Assembly (NCBI GenBank): GCA_964388785.1
Contig: CAYMBX010000001.1
Span: 1-60,525 of the forward strand
Direction of reading: 5' to 3'
DNA from: VGKU01 sp964388785
GTDB lineage: Bacteria > Patescibacteriota > Patescibacteriia > UBA9934 > GWF2-40-263
Length of the DNA stretch: 60,525 nt
Shown: piece after piece, positions 24,090-32,521 of the stretch
How positions within the stretch are numbered: the stretch's first letter is position 1
How the letters are laid out: every line of letters starts with the position of its first letter
Notes under the pieces: generated by a model
Databases searched by the model: none
The model's input: the letters and a program-made list of their open reading frames with translations, nothing else
Told to the model about the DNA's origin: nothing
Translations under genes and position numbers: made by a program

Positions 24090-26354
24090 CTATTTGATAA
24101 TCTTTTTTGAAATGGTGATCTCCGGCACCTTCGCCTTCCCGTTGCGTTTAATCGGCACATCGATTTCAAGCGCATTCCAACGGCCGCGACCGATCATACT
24201 CACCGCCCGAGAACAAACAGCTTCTTCAAGCAATCGATCAACAATTTGGGGTTCATTTTTATCATCAAGATCAGGTGCAAACGTAATCGAAATGGCAAAC
24301 TCGCCCGCATTCCCCCTCGTGCTTGGACTCTCTCGTTTAAACGTAATCCGTAGTCGTTCGCATTTCACCCCAGGAAATACATACTGATCGAGAATGTCCG
24401 CGACGGATGCTTTCATTTCAATTTCTGTTGTTAAACCAGGTCTTTCAATGGTCGACGAATCAATGTTGACCGTATACACCTCTGAACGCTCGTCCGGATT
24501 GATTTCAAGAGAAATGTCCGGCTCGTGGAAATCATATCGTGGAAGCGGTTTCTCCGTCGTCATCTGCGCATTGCGCTTCGCCATGAGTTCCGTGCGAGGA
24601 CCCCATGTTCCTACGGAGACGCGTGTCCCGGTCGTTGGAGAAAGAGGTGTTTTTGTATTCCCTGTTAACTGCCGCTCTGACTCCTCCACCACACGACCCA
24701 AACTTCCCGGACCCAAACTATAGATTTCCTCATCCTTTAACTTTACCCCGATCGTCATTTGATACGGCAAATCGTCTGTCTGCCCCACAATCGGTTCCGC
24801 ATATTCCGGATCCGCAAACGGATTTGTGCCTTGTTCGAAACCAAACGCTTCTCCCTGCCGATCGATATAACCCGTGGCCAAATACCCAAAATCACCAAAC
24901 ACTTCTTTGAGTTCTTTCTGCCCTGTCTGAGGATTAACCGACGACACAAGAAAACGATATTTCTCATCAACTCCCTTTGCCAAACGTACCTGATCGATAT
25001 AGCCTTCGACTCCTTCAAGTTTTCGAGGTTTGTAATCCTCTCCCAAATCAGGGTCCGGCATTTCAAGAGTGATCTGCAAATACCGTGCATTTTTCTGCCA
25101 AGACATGTATTTTTCGCGGGAAATTCCCTTCGAACTAATGATGACGATCTTCTTTGGGAGTCCCGCATTCATCACATCGTCTTTTGAAGCCAACTTATCC
25201 GCAAATCCAAGAAAGAATTCGATCGCCGTCATCGTTGAATCGCCCGAGCCACCGAATACGATCGTTTTACCGGCAAATTTTCTTCGTGGAAATTTAACCG
25301 TCGGATCATCAATATAGTCGACCAACCCTTCATAGCTATCGAGTGTTGGCGGCTCGTCACCGACTCGCTTCGAACCCGATGCAAAAACTTTCTTCGATTC
25401 CTCATCAAAGCCTGAAGGCAAATTCGGTTCCCCAAGTCCTGAAATTTTATTGATCCTGTTTGCAAACACATACGTCCCGTCAGCGAATACAACTTTATAC
25501 CGCGCCGGCCATGTTTTCGATTTCGGATCATCTTGCGGTTTCACCACATGATCAAACGTCGTCTTCACCATCACCTCGCTGTTTGACAAAAACATGTTCG
25601 CTTCCGCAAGTTCACCGAATACGTTCCCTGTTGGAAAACGCTCGGACTCGATATAAGGCATCTGTACAGGCGCCCGTCGCCCCATCGAGTTTAAATTTCC
25701 TTTTCCAAGCATCGGTTGTGGGGTTGTACGTTCATGGGGAACGTTAGGACTGTTTATATCCACGAACTTTTTGTTCCGAAATTGGCCTGCCGTGTGAGGG
25801 AATCGATCAACGGTTAACGTTTTTACGTCCAAATTTTCCTGTGCCATGGCATTGGCATAAATCGCGCCATGAACACCCGCTCCAATATTCACTTCGTCAT
25901 AGACAAGTGCCGCGATATCCTCTTCATCAAGTGACTTTGCCGATCGTTCAAATTTTACATTTGAAGCTTTGATGGCATCATGAAGCAGGTGCGTTTTCTC
26001 TGCGTTCTCTTCATCAATCATTTTGATAAAGACTTCACGCAATTCACGGTCGCGCATCATCGACACAACAACAGAAGACACTTTTTCCGGTGAATCACCA
26101 AAGGTTTCTTCTTCAAAATTGACCATCTTATCTTTATGAATATCTAAAAACCGTTCGCGTGTGGTCGGATCAGAAAGCATGACTTTGATCAGATTACCAA
26201 TCCGTCCTTCTCGTAATTTTCGAGCATATAGTTGCGTGACTTCTTCCAAATCCTGTTCTTCTTTTTCTTCTTTTGTTTCAGCAACAGGCTGTTCACGCTC
26301 GGACATACTTCCCATTTCGGGAGATCTGCCAAATCTTTCAAATTGCATAGGCAT
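24090..26354 (-). CDS. Large FAD/NAD(P)-binding oxidoreductase-like protein
   Basis: About 754 residues from the ATG at 26354 (26348 is an alternative); the open frame runs further upstream through non-coding-looking sequence. The dinucleotide-binding strand-loop DEVNIGAGVHGAIYANAMA (about residue 150) and a second loop TIVFGGSGDSTMTAIEF fit a two-dinucleotide-domain flavoprotein. Both an acidic N-terminal helical region and a long beta-rich C-terminal region (about 560-754) are extra. It sits directly upstream of the cysteine dioxygenase-like gene. Specific reaction unknown. Confidence 0.68.
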   Translation of the reverse strand: MPMQFERFGRSPEMGSMSEREQPVAETKEEKEEQDLEEVTQLYARKLREGRIGNLIKVMLSDPTTRERFLDIHKDKMVNFEEETFGDSPEKVSSVVVSMMRDRELREVFIKMIDEENAEKTHLLHDAIKASNVKFERSAKSLDEEDIAALVYDEVNIGAGVHGAIYANAMAQENLDVKTLTVDRFPHTAGQFRNKKFVDINSPNVPHERTTPQPMLGKGNLNSMGRRAPVQMPYIESERFPTGNVFGELAEANMFLSNSEVMVKTTFDHVVKPQDDPKSKTWPARYKVVFADGTYVFANRINKISGLGEPNLPSGFDEESKKVFASGSKRVGDEPPTLDSYEGLVDYIDDPTVKFPRRKFAGKTIVFGGSGDSTMTAIEFFLGFADKLASKDDVMNAGLPKKIVIISSKGISREKYMSWQKNARYLQITLEMPDPDLGEDYKPRKLEGVEGYIDQVRLAKGVDEKYRFLVSSVNPQTGQKELKEVFGDFGYLATGYIDRQGEAFGFEQGTNPFADPEYAEPIVGQTDDLPYQMTIGVKLKDEEIYSLGPGSLGRVVEESERQLTGNTKTPLSPTTGTRVSVGTWGPRTELMAKRNAQMTTEKPLPRYDFHEPDISLEINPDERSEVYTVNIDSSTIERPGLTTEIEMKASVADILDQYVFPGVKCERLRITFKRESPSTRGNAGEFAISITFAPDLDDKNEPQIVDRLLEEAVCSRAVSMIGRGRWNALEIDVPIKRNGKAKVPEITISKKIIK

Positions 26355-26463
26355 CTGTTTAATTCTGACAATAATGGCATTGTACCTAAAATGAAAAAAA
26401 CAACAATTCTGTTGTGTATTTCTCGACACATTTATCATCTTATGGTACATTTCTGGCCTTGCT

Positions 26464-27921
26464 ATGAGCCAACAGAACGTAATCATAAGGTTTGAAGATG
26501 TCCGCTTTGGATACCACAGCGAAAAACGTCTGCTTGATGAGGCGTCTTTTTCCGTTCGCGAGGACGCGAAATTTACACTGATGGGCCAAAACGGCGCTGG
26601 CAAAAGCACGATCTTCAAACTCATCACCGGTGAGCTGAAGCCGGAACGCGGACAAATTCACATTCCACCAAATGCAACCATTGCGATCGCCAAGCAGGTC
26701 ATGGCGCGCGAACATTTGACGGAAACGGTACGAGAATATTTTGCACATGCGTTTACGGAAGTTCCCTATAACCTCGACAAGCGCATTGCTGACGTGCTTG
26801 AGGTCGTTAATCTCTCCGCACCGCTCGACAAAATCGTCGGTGAATTTTCCGGTGGTCAACAAGCCCGCCTTCTTCTCGCGTTTGCCCTCATCCAAGAACC
26901 GGACATTTTGCTTTTGGATGAACCGACCAACAATCTCGACCGTGATGGGATCGATCATCTCACCGCATTTCTCATCATGTATCCCAAAACCGTTCTGGTC
27001 ATCTCCCACGACGCCGACTTCCTCAACTGCTTCACCGAAGGCGTGTTGCATCTTGATGTATTCACGGGAAAAGTCGATCGATACGACGGGAATTATTTTG
27101 ACGTCGTGGAGGAAATCGCCGCACGCGTGGAACGCGAGCGTGCCAAAAACGCTCAGTTGCTGAAGACCATCCAAGATCGAAAAGACAAAGTGAATTTCTT
27201 TGCGCACAAGGGAGGAAAGATGCGTAAGCTCGCGAGCAAACTGAGGGATGAAATTGAGGAAGCGGAAGAAAACATGGTGGATGTGAAACGGGACGATCGC
27301 ACGATTAGCGCGTTTGCAATTCCCGCACAGCCGTTTACCGAACCGATCGTGCGACTCACCGCCGTCAACGTGATTCAAAATCACGAAGCGCATCGTACAC
27401 CCGTTGATCTGACGCTTCGGCGTGGCACACACCTGCTCATTGCCGGTCCAAATGGAATCGGAAAAAGCACGCTTCTGCGCACACTTGCGCTTGAACGCGG
27501 AACGGATGCCGTGATCACCCCCGGCGTAAAAGTCGGTTATTATCGACAAGATTTTTCCGGACTTGATTTCGAACAAACTGCGTACGATTCGCTTTGGTCA
27601 ATCATGGATGTCCCGGATAATGAACTACTCAGACGAACAGCCGCGCGTTTCCTCCTCAACGGCGACGCACTGGCCACACCGATCGGCGCACTCTCTGAGG
27701 GACAAAAGGGTCTTCTGTGTTTTGCGCGGTTTGTCCTTCAAGAACCCGGACTGCTGATTTTTGACGAGCCAACGAACCATATCAATTTTCGCCATCTACC
27801 CGTCATCGCGAAAGCACTGAACGATTACGAAGGCTGCTTGTTGGTTGTGAGCCATGCGGAAGATTTCGTGAAACAAATCCGCTTTGACCAGACACTCGAT
27901 CTCTCAACACTTAGAAAATAA
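26464..27921 (+). CDS. ABC-F family ATPase
   Basis: 485 residues with two ABC nucleotide-binding domains and no membrane segments. First domain: Walker A MGQNGAGKST, signature FSGGQQARLLLA, Walker B LLLDEPTNNLD. Second: AGPNGIGKST, a degenerate signature LSEGQKG, then LLIFDEPTNHIN. The 80-residue charged linker (about 230-290) is the P-site tRNA interaction motif region of ABC-F translation factors. Likely acts on the ribosome (EttA/Uup-like), cytoplasmic. Relatively short for the family. Divergent from the flavoprotein gene. Confidence 0.88.
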   Translation: MSQQNVIIRFEDVRFGYHSEKRLLDEASFSVREDAKFTLMGQNGAGKSTIFKLITGELKPERGQIHIPPNATIAIAKQVMAREHLTETVREYFAHAFTEVPYNLDKRIADVLEVVNLSAPLDKIVGEFSGGQQARLLLAFALIQEPDILLLDEPTNNLDRDGIDHLTAFLIMYPKTVLVISHDADFLNCFTEGVLHLDVFTGKVDRYDGNYFDVVEEIAARVERERAKNAQLLKTIQDRKDKVNFFAHKGGKMRKLASKLRDEIEEAEENMVDVKRDDRTISAFAIPAQPFTEPIVRLTAVNVIQNHEAHRTPVDLTLRRGTHLLIAGPNGIGKSTLLRTLALERGTDAVITPGVKVGYYRQDFSGLDFEQTAYDSLWSIMDVPDNELLRRTAARFLLNGDALATPIGALSEGQKGLLCFARFVLQEPGLLIFDEPTNHINFRHLPVIAKALNDYEGCLLVVSHAEDFVKQIRFDQTLDLSTLRK

Positions 27922-27928
27922 ACAATCT

Positions 27929-28384
27929 ATGAAAAAATTCTTTGATAAGAAACGAACGGGTGGATATAAAGGCGGTGGAAAAAAATTTGGTGGTGGCGGA
28001 GGCGGCAGATGGCAAAGAGATGAGGAACGCGGACAACGACCAACCATGTACCGAGCGACATGCGACGGATGCCGTACCTCATGCGAAGTTCCGTTTCAGC
28101 CAACAGGACAACGGCCGGTGTATTGTCGCGAATGTTTCCGCTCAAACGACAGCGGTTCACAATACAAGCGTCCAAGCTTTATGGAGAAGAAACCACCATT
28201 TTCAAGTGCGCCCCGTTCCAGCACAAGCACTACTGACGAGGTGGTGCGAGAACTCAAAGCGCTCAACAAAAAAATGGATCAGCTCCTGGAAGCTCTGTCC
28301 GGATTTGAAGTCGTAGAAGAAGACGAGGAGGACGAAAATCGAGACGAAGAGATGGGTGATGTGAGTTTCACAGATGAAGAATAA
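27929..28384 (+). CDS. CxxC...CxxC zinc-ribbon protein with Gly-rich N-terminus
   Basis: 151 residues. A Lys/Gly-rich start (YKGGGKKFGGGGGGR), then a zinc ribbon, ATCDGCRTSCEVPF followed by YCRECF, and an acidic tail. This layout is a recurrent CPR protein type, possibly RNA- or ribosome-associated. Start taken at the ATG at 27929, 7 nt after the ABC-F stop. The two genes are probably co-transcribed, ending at the hairpin at 28396-28429. Confidence 0.78.
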   Translation: MKKFFDKKRTGGYKGGGKKFGGGGGGRWQRDEERGQRPTMYRATCDGCRTSCEVPFQPTGQRPVYCRECFRSNDSGSQYKRPSFMEKKPPFSSAPRSSTSTTDEVVRELKALNKKMDQLLEALSGFEVVEEDEEDENRDEEMGDVSFTDEE

Positions 28385-28395
28385 ACGCGTTTTAC

Positions 28396-28429
28396 AAAAA
28401 CCGTCCGGTCATTCGACCGGACGGTTTTT
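28396..28429 (+). terminator. Strong intrinsic terminator
   Basis: AAAAACCGTCCGGTC, loop ATTC, GACCGGACGGTTTTT: a perfect 15-bp stem with T-tract on both strands. Confidence 0.93.
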
Positions 28430-28436
28430 GTCACGT

Positions 28437-29654
28437 ATGATGTGTGGCGATATGTTTAAAAATCTTTCATCAGCTCAACGAAGACTCTTGACGTCTTTTT
28501 TTCTTTTTGGACTGGCCACCCCCATGGTGGTTGTGTATGCCAACACGTTTCTATGGCGCCAAACGCAGGATTTACTTACGCTCGCCATTTTCAACATCGG
28601 CAATTACATCGGCATCACCCTTGGATTTTTATTCAACGCTCGTCTTTTGCGTATATTTGAAAGCGGTCGACTGTATGCATTTGGCTGTGTCCTGCAAGGC
28701 ATCGTCCCGATCGTGCTTGTGGCGCTTGGTGCGCAGGCAAATACATATGTCCTCCCCCTTGGAATTGTGCTTGGCATTGCACAAGGATTTTTTTGGAGCA
28801 ATCGGAACGCGCTCACGTCAAAAGTTACGCAAGGCCCCCATCGCTATCAGTTTATCAGCACAGAAACCGCCTTCTCCATCATTGCAGGCATTGGCTCTCC
28901 GCTTCTGATCGGTTGGTTTATTGCGTTTGGAGAAACGCTTCCAAGCTATACGGTCGAGCAAGCCTATCAAATCACCTCCGTTCTTGGCTTTTTACTGCTT
29001 GTGGGTGCGGGAATGCTCGCGTGGAATTACATCGTTGAACCATTCGCGGACAAGGTATTTTTTGTAAAACCGGCAAGCACGCGGTGGAACCTGCAGCGCC
29101 TGCTCGAAGGAGTCAATGGAATCGCAAGCGGAATCGAAAGCATTTTGCCGCTTGTCATTATTTTGCTATTTCTTGGACAAGAAGAAGCGGTAGGAACCGT
29201 CAAAGCGCTCGCTTCGGCCCTGTCAGCGGTTGTCATTTTCCTCTTGTCACGCCGCGTGCGTCACAACCATCACACGGCACTGTTTAGTATTTGGTTGCTG
29301 TTTAATTTTGTCGGTGCCGCCATCTTTTTTTGGTGGTACTCCCCGCTTTCGGCCCTCGTATTTTTTGTGTTGAACGGTCTTGTCGCCTCCCTGCGCTGGT
29401 CATCACTGATCACGGTCATGTATGAACTGGTCGACAGAGAAATCGAACACGACGGATCGCACCGTTTTGTGTATTTGATTGATCGTGAACTTTTTCTCAA
29501 CGCCGGTCGCGTGGCAGGTATCGCCCTGTTGGCGTGGTTTTATACGCTAAATCCCGCAATGACCTTGAGATCCGGGCTTGTGCTCATGATCCTCATCCAA
29601 ATTCCAGCCGTCTTCATGCTAAAACACATCAGTGACAGTGTACATCGTCACTAA
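28437..29654 (+). CDS. MFS-type membrane transporter
   Basis: About 405 residues with ten to twelve hydrophobic helices. Start placed at 28437, after the terminator hairpin that the longer open frame would run through; 28452 is an alternative. The inter-helix loop RLLRIFESGRLY and overall helix pattern suggest a diverged major facilitator (YqgE-like putative transporter group). Inner membrane; substrate unknown. Convergent with the following minus-strand gene. Confidence 0.75.
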   Translation: MMCGDMFKNLSSAQRRLLTSFFLFGLATPMVVVYANTFLWRQTQDLLTLAIFNIGNYIGITLGFLFNARLLRIFESGRLYAFGCVLQGIVPIVLVALGAQANTYVLPLGIVLGIAQGFFWSNRNALTSKVTQGPHRYQFISTETAFSIIAGIGSPLLIGWFIAFGETLPSYTVEQAYQITSVLGFLLLVGAGMLAWNYIVEPFADKVFFVKPASTRWNLQRLLEGVNGIASGIESILPLVIILLFLGQEEAVGTVKALASALSAVVIFLLSRRVRHNHHTALFSIWLLFNFVGAAIFFWWYSPLSALVFFVLNGLVASLRWSSLITVMYELVDREIEHDGSHRFVYLIDRELFLNAGRVAGIALLAWFYTLNPAMTLRSGLVLMILIQIPAVFMLKHISDSVHRH

Positions 29655-29664
29655 TTTTATCTAT

Positions 29665-30606
29665 TTACGCATGGATGGACGATTTGGTCGTGAGTTTCAC
29701 GTCGAATGTTTGCCCGCTCAGTTCGGTCTTCACCTCCCCCTCGGGCGAAATCTCAAGCGTCACACCTCCCCCGGCGTTTACCGGAAGGTAATCCGTTGCC
29801 GGACGATCAAGCACACGACGTTTAATAAACGGACTGATCGCGTCATAGTGACTCACCGCCCAGATCACCAGACGCTTTCCCGGATTTTCTTTATGTCGTT
29901 GGTCGGCTGCACGCGTGAGCATGAGCAAAAAATAACGCATGCGCTCTGCGATATCTTCAACCCCCTCTGCGTTCATGGCTTTGCGTGTCTCGCGCTCGCT
30001 ATCTATCTCATAATTGATCCAGAACTTCTTTCCGCTGCCGTATTTCTCAACTAAATGTTGCACGAACTCCGGCGATTTGCTGAACATTTTGAGCGCTTCA
30101 AGTTCGTCAAATTCCACCGGCCCTTCCGGCTCTGCAAACTCCGCAAATTCAGAACGGTTTAACAACTGAGTCTGATCGACCCCAACCTCTTCGAGCGCTT
30201 CTTCGATCCCATTGATAACCTGCTCCGCCGTTTCCAGTCCACGCTTATGTTCACTCGTGAATCCTTCGGGCGACTCCAACTTTGCATCGCTTGCCACAAC
30301 AAGAATCTCCACCTCTTTACGCTCCTCCGGCGAGAGGGCCGCGAACAGATTCAGAAAATATTGCTTGGCTTGTGCGCGCGTTTGTTCAACGGCTTCAGGT
30401 GTGAGCGCGCCAAAATCCTTTGCATCCGGATTTCGTTCATCTTTTGCATTGCGCTGGAGGATCAGCGCCGTTCCATCCACTTCCGGAACAACCATACGCA
30501 GATCCGCTTCCGTGATCCCATGAATTTCCCCACCAACCTCCGTCTGTTTTTCCACTTCAGGTCCCCGCATCACTTCAGGCCCGGAAATGACTTCTCTTGA
30601 TTTCAT
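29665..30606 (-). CDS. Diverged histidine-phosphatase-like protein
   Basis: 313 residues. Three segments follow the histidine phosphatase order: LILQRNAKDE with GALTPEAVEQTR, then KRGLETAEQVINGIEEAL, then VIWAVSHYDAISPF. The catalytic RHG motif is replaced by RNA (Arg-Asn-Ala), so the phosphohistidine cannot form in the usual way, while the later SH is kept. I read it as a probable pseudophosphatase or a protein with a shifted function, at modest confidence. It is divergent from the gamma-glutamylcyclotransferase-like gene. Confidence 0.6.
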   Translation of the reverse strand: MKSREVISGPEVMRGPEVEKQTEVGGEIHGITEADLRMVVPEVDGTALILQRNAKDERNPDAKDFGALTPEAVEQTRAQAKQYFLNLFAALSPEERKEVEILVVASDAKLESPEGFTSEHKRGLETAEQVINGIEEALEEVGVDQTQLLNRSEFAEFAEPEGPVEFDELEALKMFSKSPEFVQHLVEKYGSGKKFWINYEIDSERETRKAMNAEGVEDIAERMRYFLLMLTRAADQRHKENPGKRLVIWAVSHYDAISPFIKRRVLDRPATDYLPVNAGGGVTLEISPEGEVKTELSGQTFDVKLTTKSSIHA

Positions 30607-30642
30607 AATATGTTAGGATGGATGCAAATAAATTTTGTGTTT

Positions 30643-31176
30643 ATGCTAGCATATTTTGGCTACGGAACGAATCGCAACCGCGACATGATGGCAGCGATGA
30701 TCGGGAGAGAAAATTTAACAGGAGAGGAAGCGGTCTTGCCTGGATACGAACTCGTCATCCAAAATTTAGAACACATCCCCGACAAAGTGCTCCCAACAGC
30801 ACCAGTTCCCAAATCCGCACGTGAAATTCTCGGTTCTGCACTTGGTAAAGAGGCAAGGCTCTATATCATTCGTCCAAATCCGGACGCGCAAACGCATGGA
30901 ACTCTCTGGCAACTTTCCGAACTCGAGTACGAGATGGTGCGTGATTGGGAACTGCTCGATTTTGGGATGCAGGAGGATTTGCAGGCACAGGCGCGTACGA
31001 AATCAGGCCAAACCGTGCAGATACAGACACACGGTTCGCGCGATCCAAATCTGCCCGCCAGTATGGTCATTTACGGAAGGGATTATGAAGACTACATCGT
31101 TGAAAAGAATCTTATTCTTGAAACAGCCCGACGCGTGAATAGAGAATTTCGTGAACGGATGGAATCGCAAACGTGA
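30643..31176 (+). CDS. Gamma-glutamylcyclotransferase/AIG2-like protein
   Basis: 177 residues from the ATG at 30643; the earlier ATG at 30610 would add 11 residues. The start LAYFGYGTNRNRDMM matches the YGSNxxxxxM nucleotide-like substrate loop of the GGCT fold, and LPGYELVIQN plus GTLWQLSELEYEMVRDWE follow the usual order. Family members release 5-oxoproline from gamma-glutamyl amines. Two nt upstream of a P-loop gene, with which it probably shares a message. Confidence 0.7.
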   Translation: MLAYFGYGTNRNRDMMAAMIGRENLTGEEAVLPGYELVIQNLEHIPDKVLPTAPVPKSAREILGSALGKEARLYIIRPNPDAQTHGTLWQLSELEYEMVRDWELLDFGMQEDLQAQARTKSGQTVQIQTHGSRDPNLPASMVIYGRDYEDYIVEKNLILETARRVNREFRERMESQT

Positions 31177-31177
31177 T

Positions 31178-31795
31178 ATGGAATCATGTCCAATAAAACT
31201 TGAACCGCTCGATCTCAAAAAAGTTGAGCACGTGGTCAGTACATACGAAAATGCGCATACACGACACAAACGTGGTGCGATCATTTTTGTCGGATCAGGC
31301 GGCGGCAAATCAACCACGTACCGCAAACAAGTACCAAACGCTGAAGGAAAAGTTGATTTAGTCGATGCAGACCTCGTTTATCGCGAAACGGAAGCACACC
31401 CCACTGAGCCTGGTATGACCCCTCTTCGACCGCTTCCTTGGTGGGATATGGGACTTGAGGTCATTCAGGAAGTAGAGAAGCGATGCGGGGTTGTGAACCA
31501 AGTCATGGTCGAACACGGACTTTGGGCACTCACAACCTCCTTTGATCCGAATGATTCCTATATTCCTCATCAGTTGGTGATCGTCATACTGCCTTGGGAA
31601 GAACAGAGGAAACGCATTATTGAGAAGTCTGGCAGTGAATACTATGATGGTGGAGCCAAAGCAACAGATGAGGGATTCGAGTTAGTGAAACAACACCGAG
31701 AGTGGGCAGAACGGGTCGCAAAAGAAAAGAATATCCCGGTCGTAAGTTCAATTGAGTCGGCGATTGAGTTGGTTCGTACTTGGGAGAATATATGA
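31178..31795 (+). CDS. P-loop NTPase/kinase-like protein
   Basis: 205 residues. Walker A IFVGSGGGKST near residue 35, then a DADLVYRE segment like the acidic residues of small-molecule kinases, and IVILPWEEQRKRII near the lid. It resembles nucleoside or shikimate-type kinases in layout, but I cannot name a substrate. Start at 31178 is chosen as it falls just after the upstream stop (TGA at 31174). Confidence 0.65.
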   Translation: MESCPIKLEPLDLKKVEHVVSTYENAHTRHKRGAIIFVGSGGGKSTTYRKQVPNAEGKVDLVDADLVYRETEAHPTEPGMTPLRPLPWWDMGLEVIQEVEKRCGVVNQVMVEHGLWALTTSFDPNDSYIPHQLVIVILPWEEQRKRIIEKSGSEYYDGGAKATDEGFELVKQHREWAERVAKEKNIPVVSSIESAIELVRTWENI

Positions 31796-31811
31796 TTGTT
31801 GTTGATCAAAC

Positions 31812-31841
31812 AAAAACGCCCAGCCTATGCTGAGCGTTTTT
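31812..31841 (+). terminator. Intrinsic terminator
   Basis: AAAAACGCCCAGC, loop CTAT, GCTGAGCGTTTTT (one mismatch). Confidence 0.85.
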
Positions 31842-31928
31842 GTTGGTGACCCTCGGCGACTTGGTTGCAACCAGTGGGTGGAGGAATTGAGGGGGTGGGT
31901 GCGATTTCGTGGGCTGGTCGCTCTGTCA

Positions 31929-32345
31929 TCAGGAGCTACAGGCGTGACATAAACCGAAAACGGCAGTGCTGGGTGTGTGAAGAATGGTAAATTTTTTAGC
32001 ATCTCGTTTCATGGATATAAGAAACTGACACTCGTTTTGACATCCATACACCTCCTCAATCATCCCGCAAGATTCACACACAGCATGATGATGGTGGGGT
32101 TTGTGTGCACTTTCAAAATCAGTATGTCCATGTCCCACATCACAGGCTAACCAAATTCCTTTCTCAACAAAATCGGTAGCCATACGATACAGTGTCACAT
32201 CGTTAATCTTGGGAAATTCTTTTTTCAAAATTTCTATTCCAACAGGATGCTTTTGTTTTTTCACATAGAGAAGCACCCTGATGCGATTCTCCGTCGCACG
32301 CATCCCATTTTTTCTAAGCAAATCTCTTAATTCTTTTTTCTCCAT
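31929..32345 (-). CDS. Fur-family metal-responsive regulator
   Basis: 138 residues. Winged helix (about 1-75: LRKNGMRATENRIRVLLYV, then NDVTLYRMATDFVEKG) and a dimerisation/metal domain with the HHHHAVCESCG cluster and a second Cys pair near the C-terminus (CHAC). Fits Fur/Zur/PerR proteins; the metal cannot be told from sequence. Last gene of the 36161-31929 operon; the small membrane protein gene overlaps its start. The inverted repeat at the operon promoter is a candidate target. Confidence 0.88.
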   Translation of the reverse strand: MEKKELRDLLRKNGMRATENRIRVLLYVKKQKHPVGIEILKKEFPKINDVTLYRMATDFVEKGIWLACDVGHGHTDFESAHKPHHHHAVCESCGMIEEVYGCQNECQFLISMKRDAKKFTILHTPSTAVFGLCHACSS

Positions 32346-32512
32346 AGACGTTTCAAAATATCGAAGATGATTGCTTTGATCAACCGAAATAAATCTTTGA
32401 TTTGCCAAACGATGATAGCAAAGATGGGAACAGATGCCAATGCTTGCGCCACACTGACAGCAGTGATGACTTCTTGTTGAGTTTGAACAGGATCCCCGCA
32501 AACCATGCACAT
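32327..32512 (-). CDS. Small membrane protein with CxxC, upstream of fur
   Basis: 61 residues (ATG 32512; 32506 alternative). MCMVCGDP at the N-terminus, one transmembrane helix (about 18-38) and an amphipathic basic tail (IIFDILKRLWRKKN). Overlaps the Fur start by 19 nt and follows the cysteine synthase stop by 9 nt, so it fits the tight operon spacing. A metal-binding membrane accessory is conceivable because of the CxxC and the Fur neighbour, but this is inference. Confidence 0.6.
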   Translation of the reverse strand: MCMVCGDPVQTQQEVITAVSVAQALASVPIFAIIVWQIKDLFRLIKAIIFDILKRLWRKKN

Positions 32513-32521
32513 AACGATCGT

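Noticed and set aside
26355..26627. 91-residue extension of the flavoprotein
   Set aside because: It overlaps the divergent ABC-F start and promoter region and has no protein-like character; the ATG at 26354 is preferred.
31840..31930. A decayed tRNA suggested by TTGGTGACC and GGTTGCAACC
   Set aside because: No cloverleaf, T-loop or anticodon stem could be formed.
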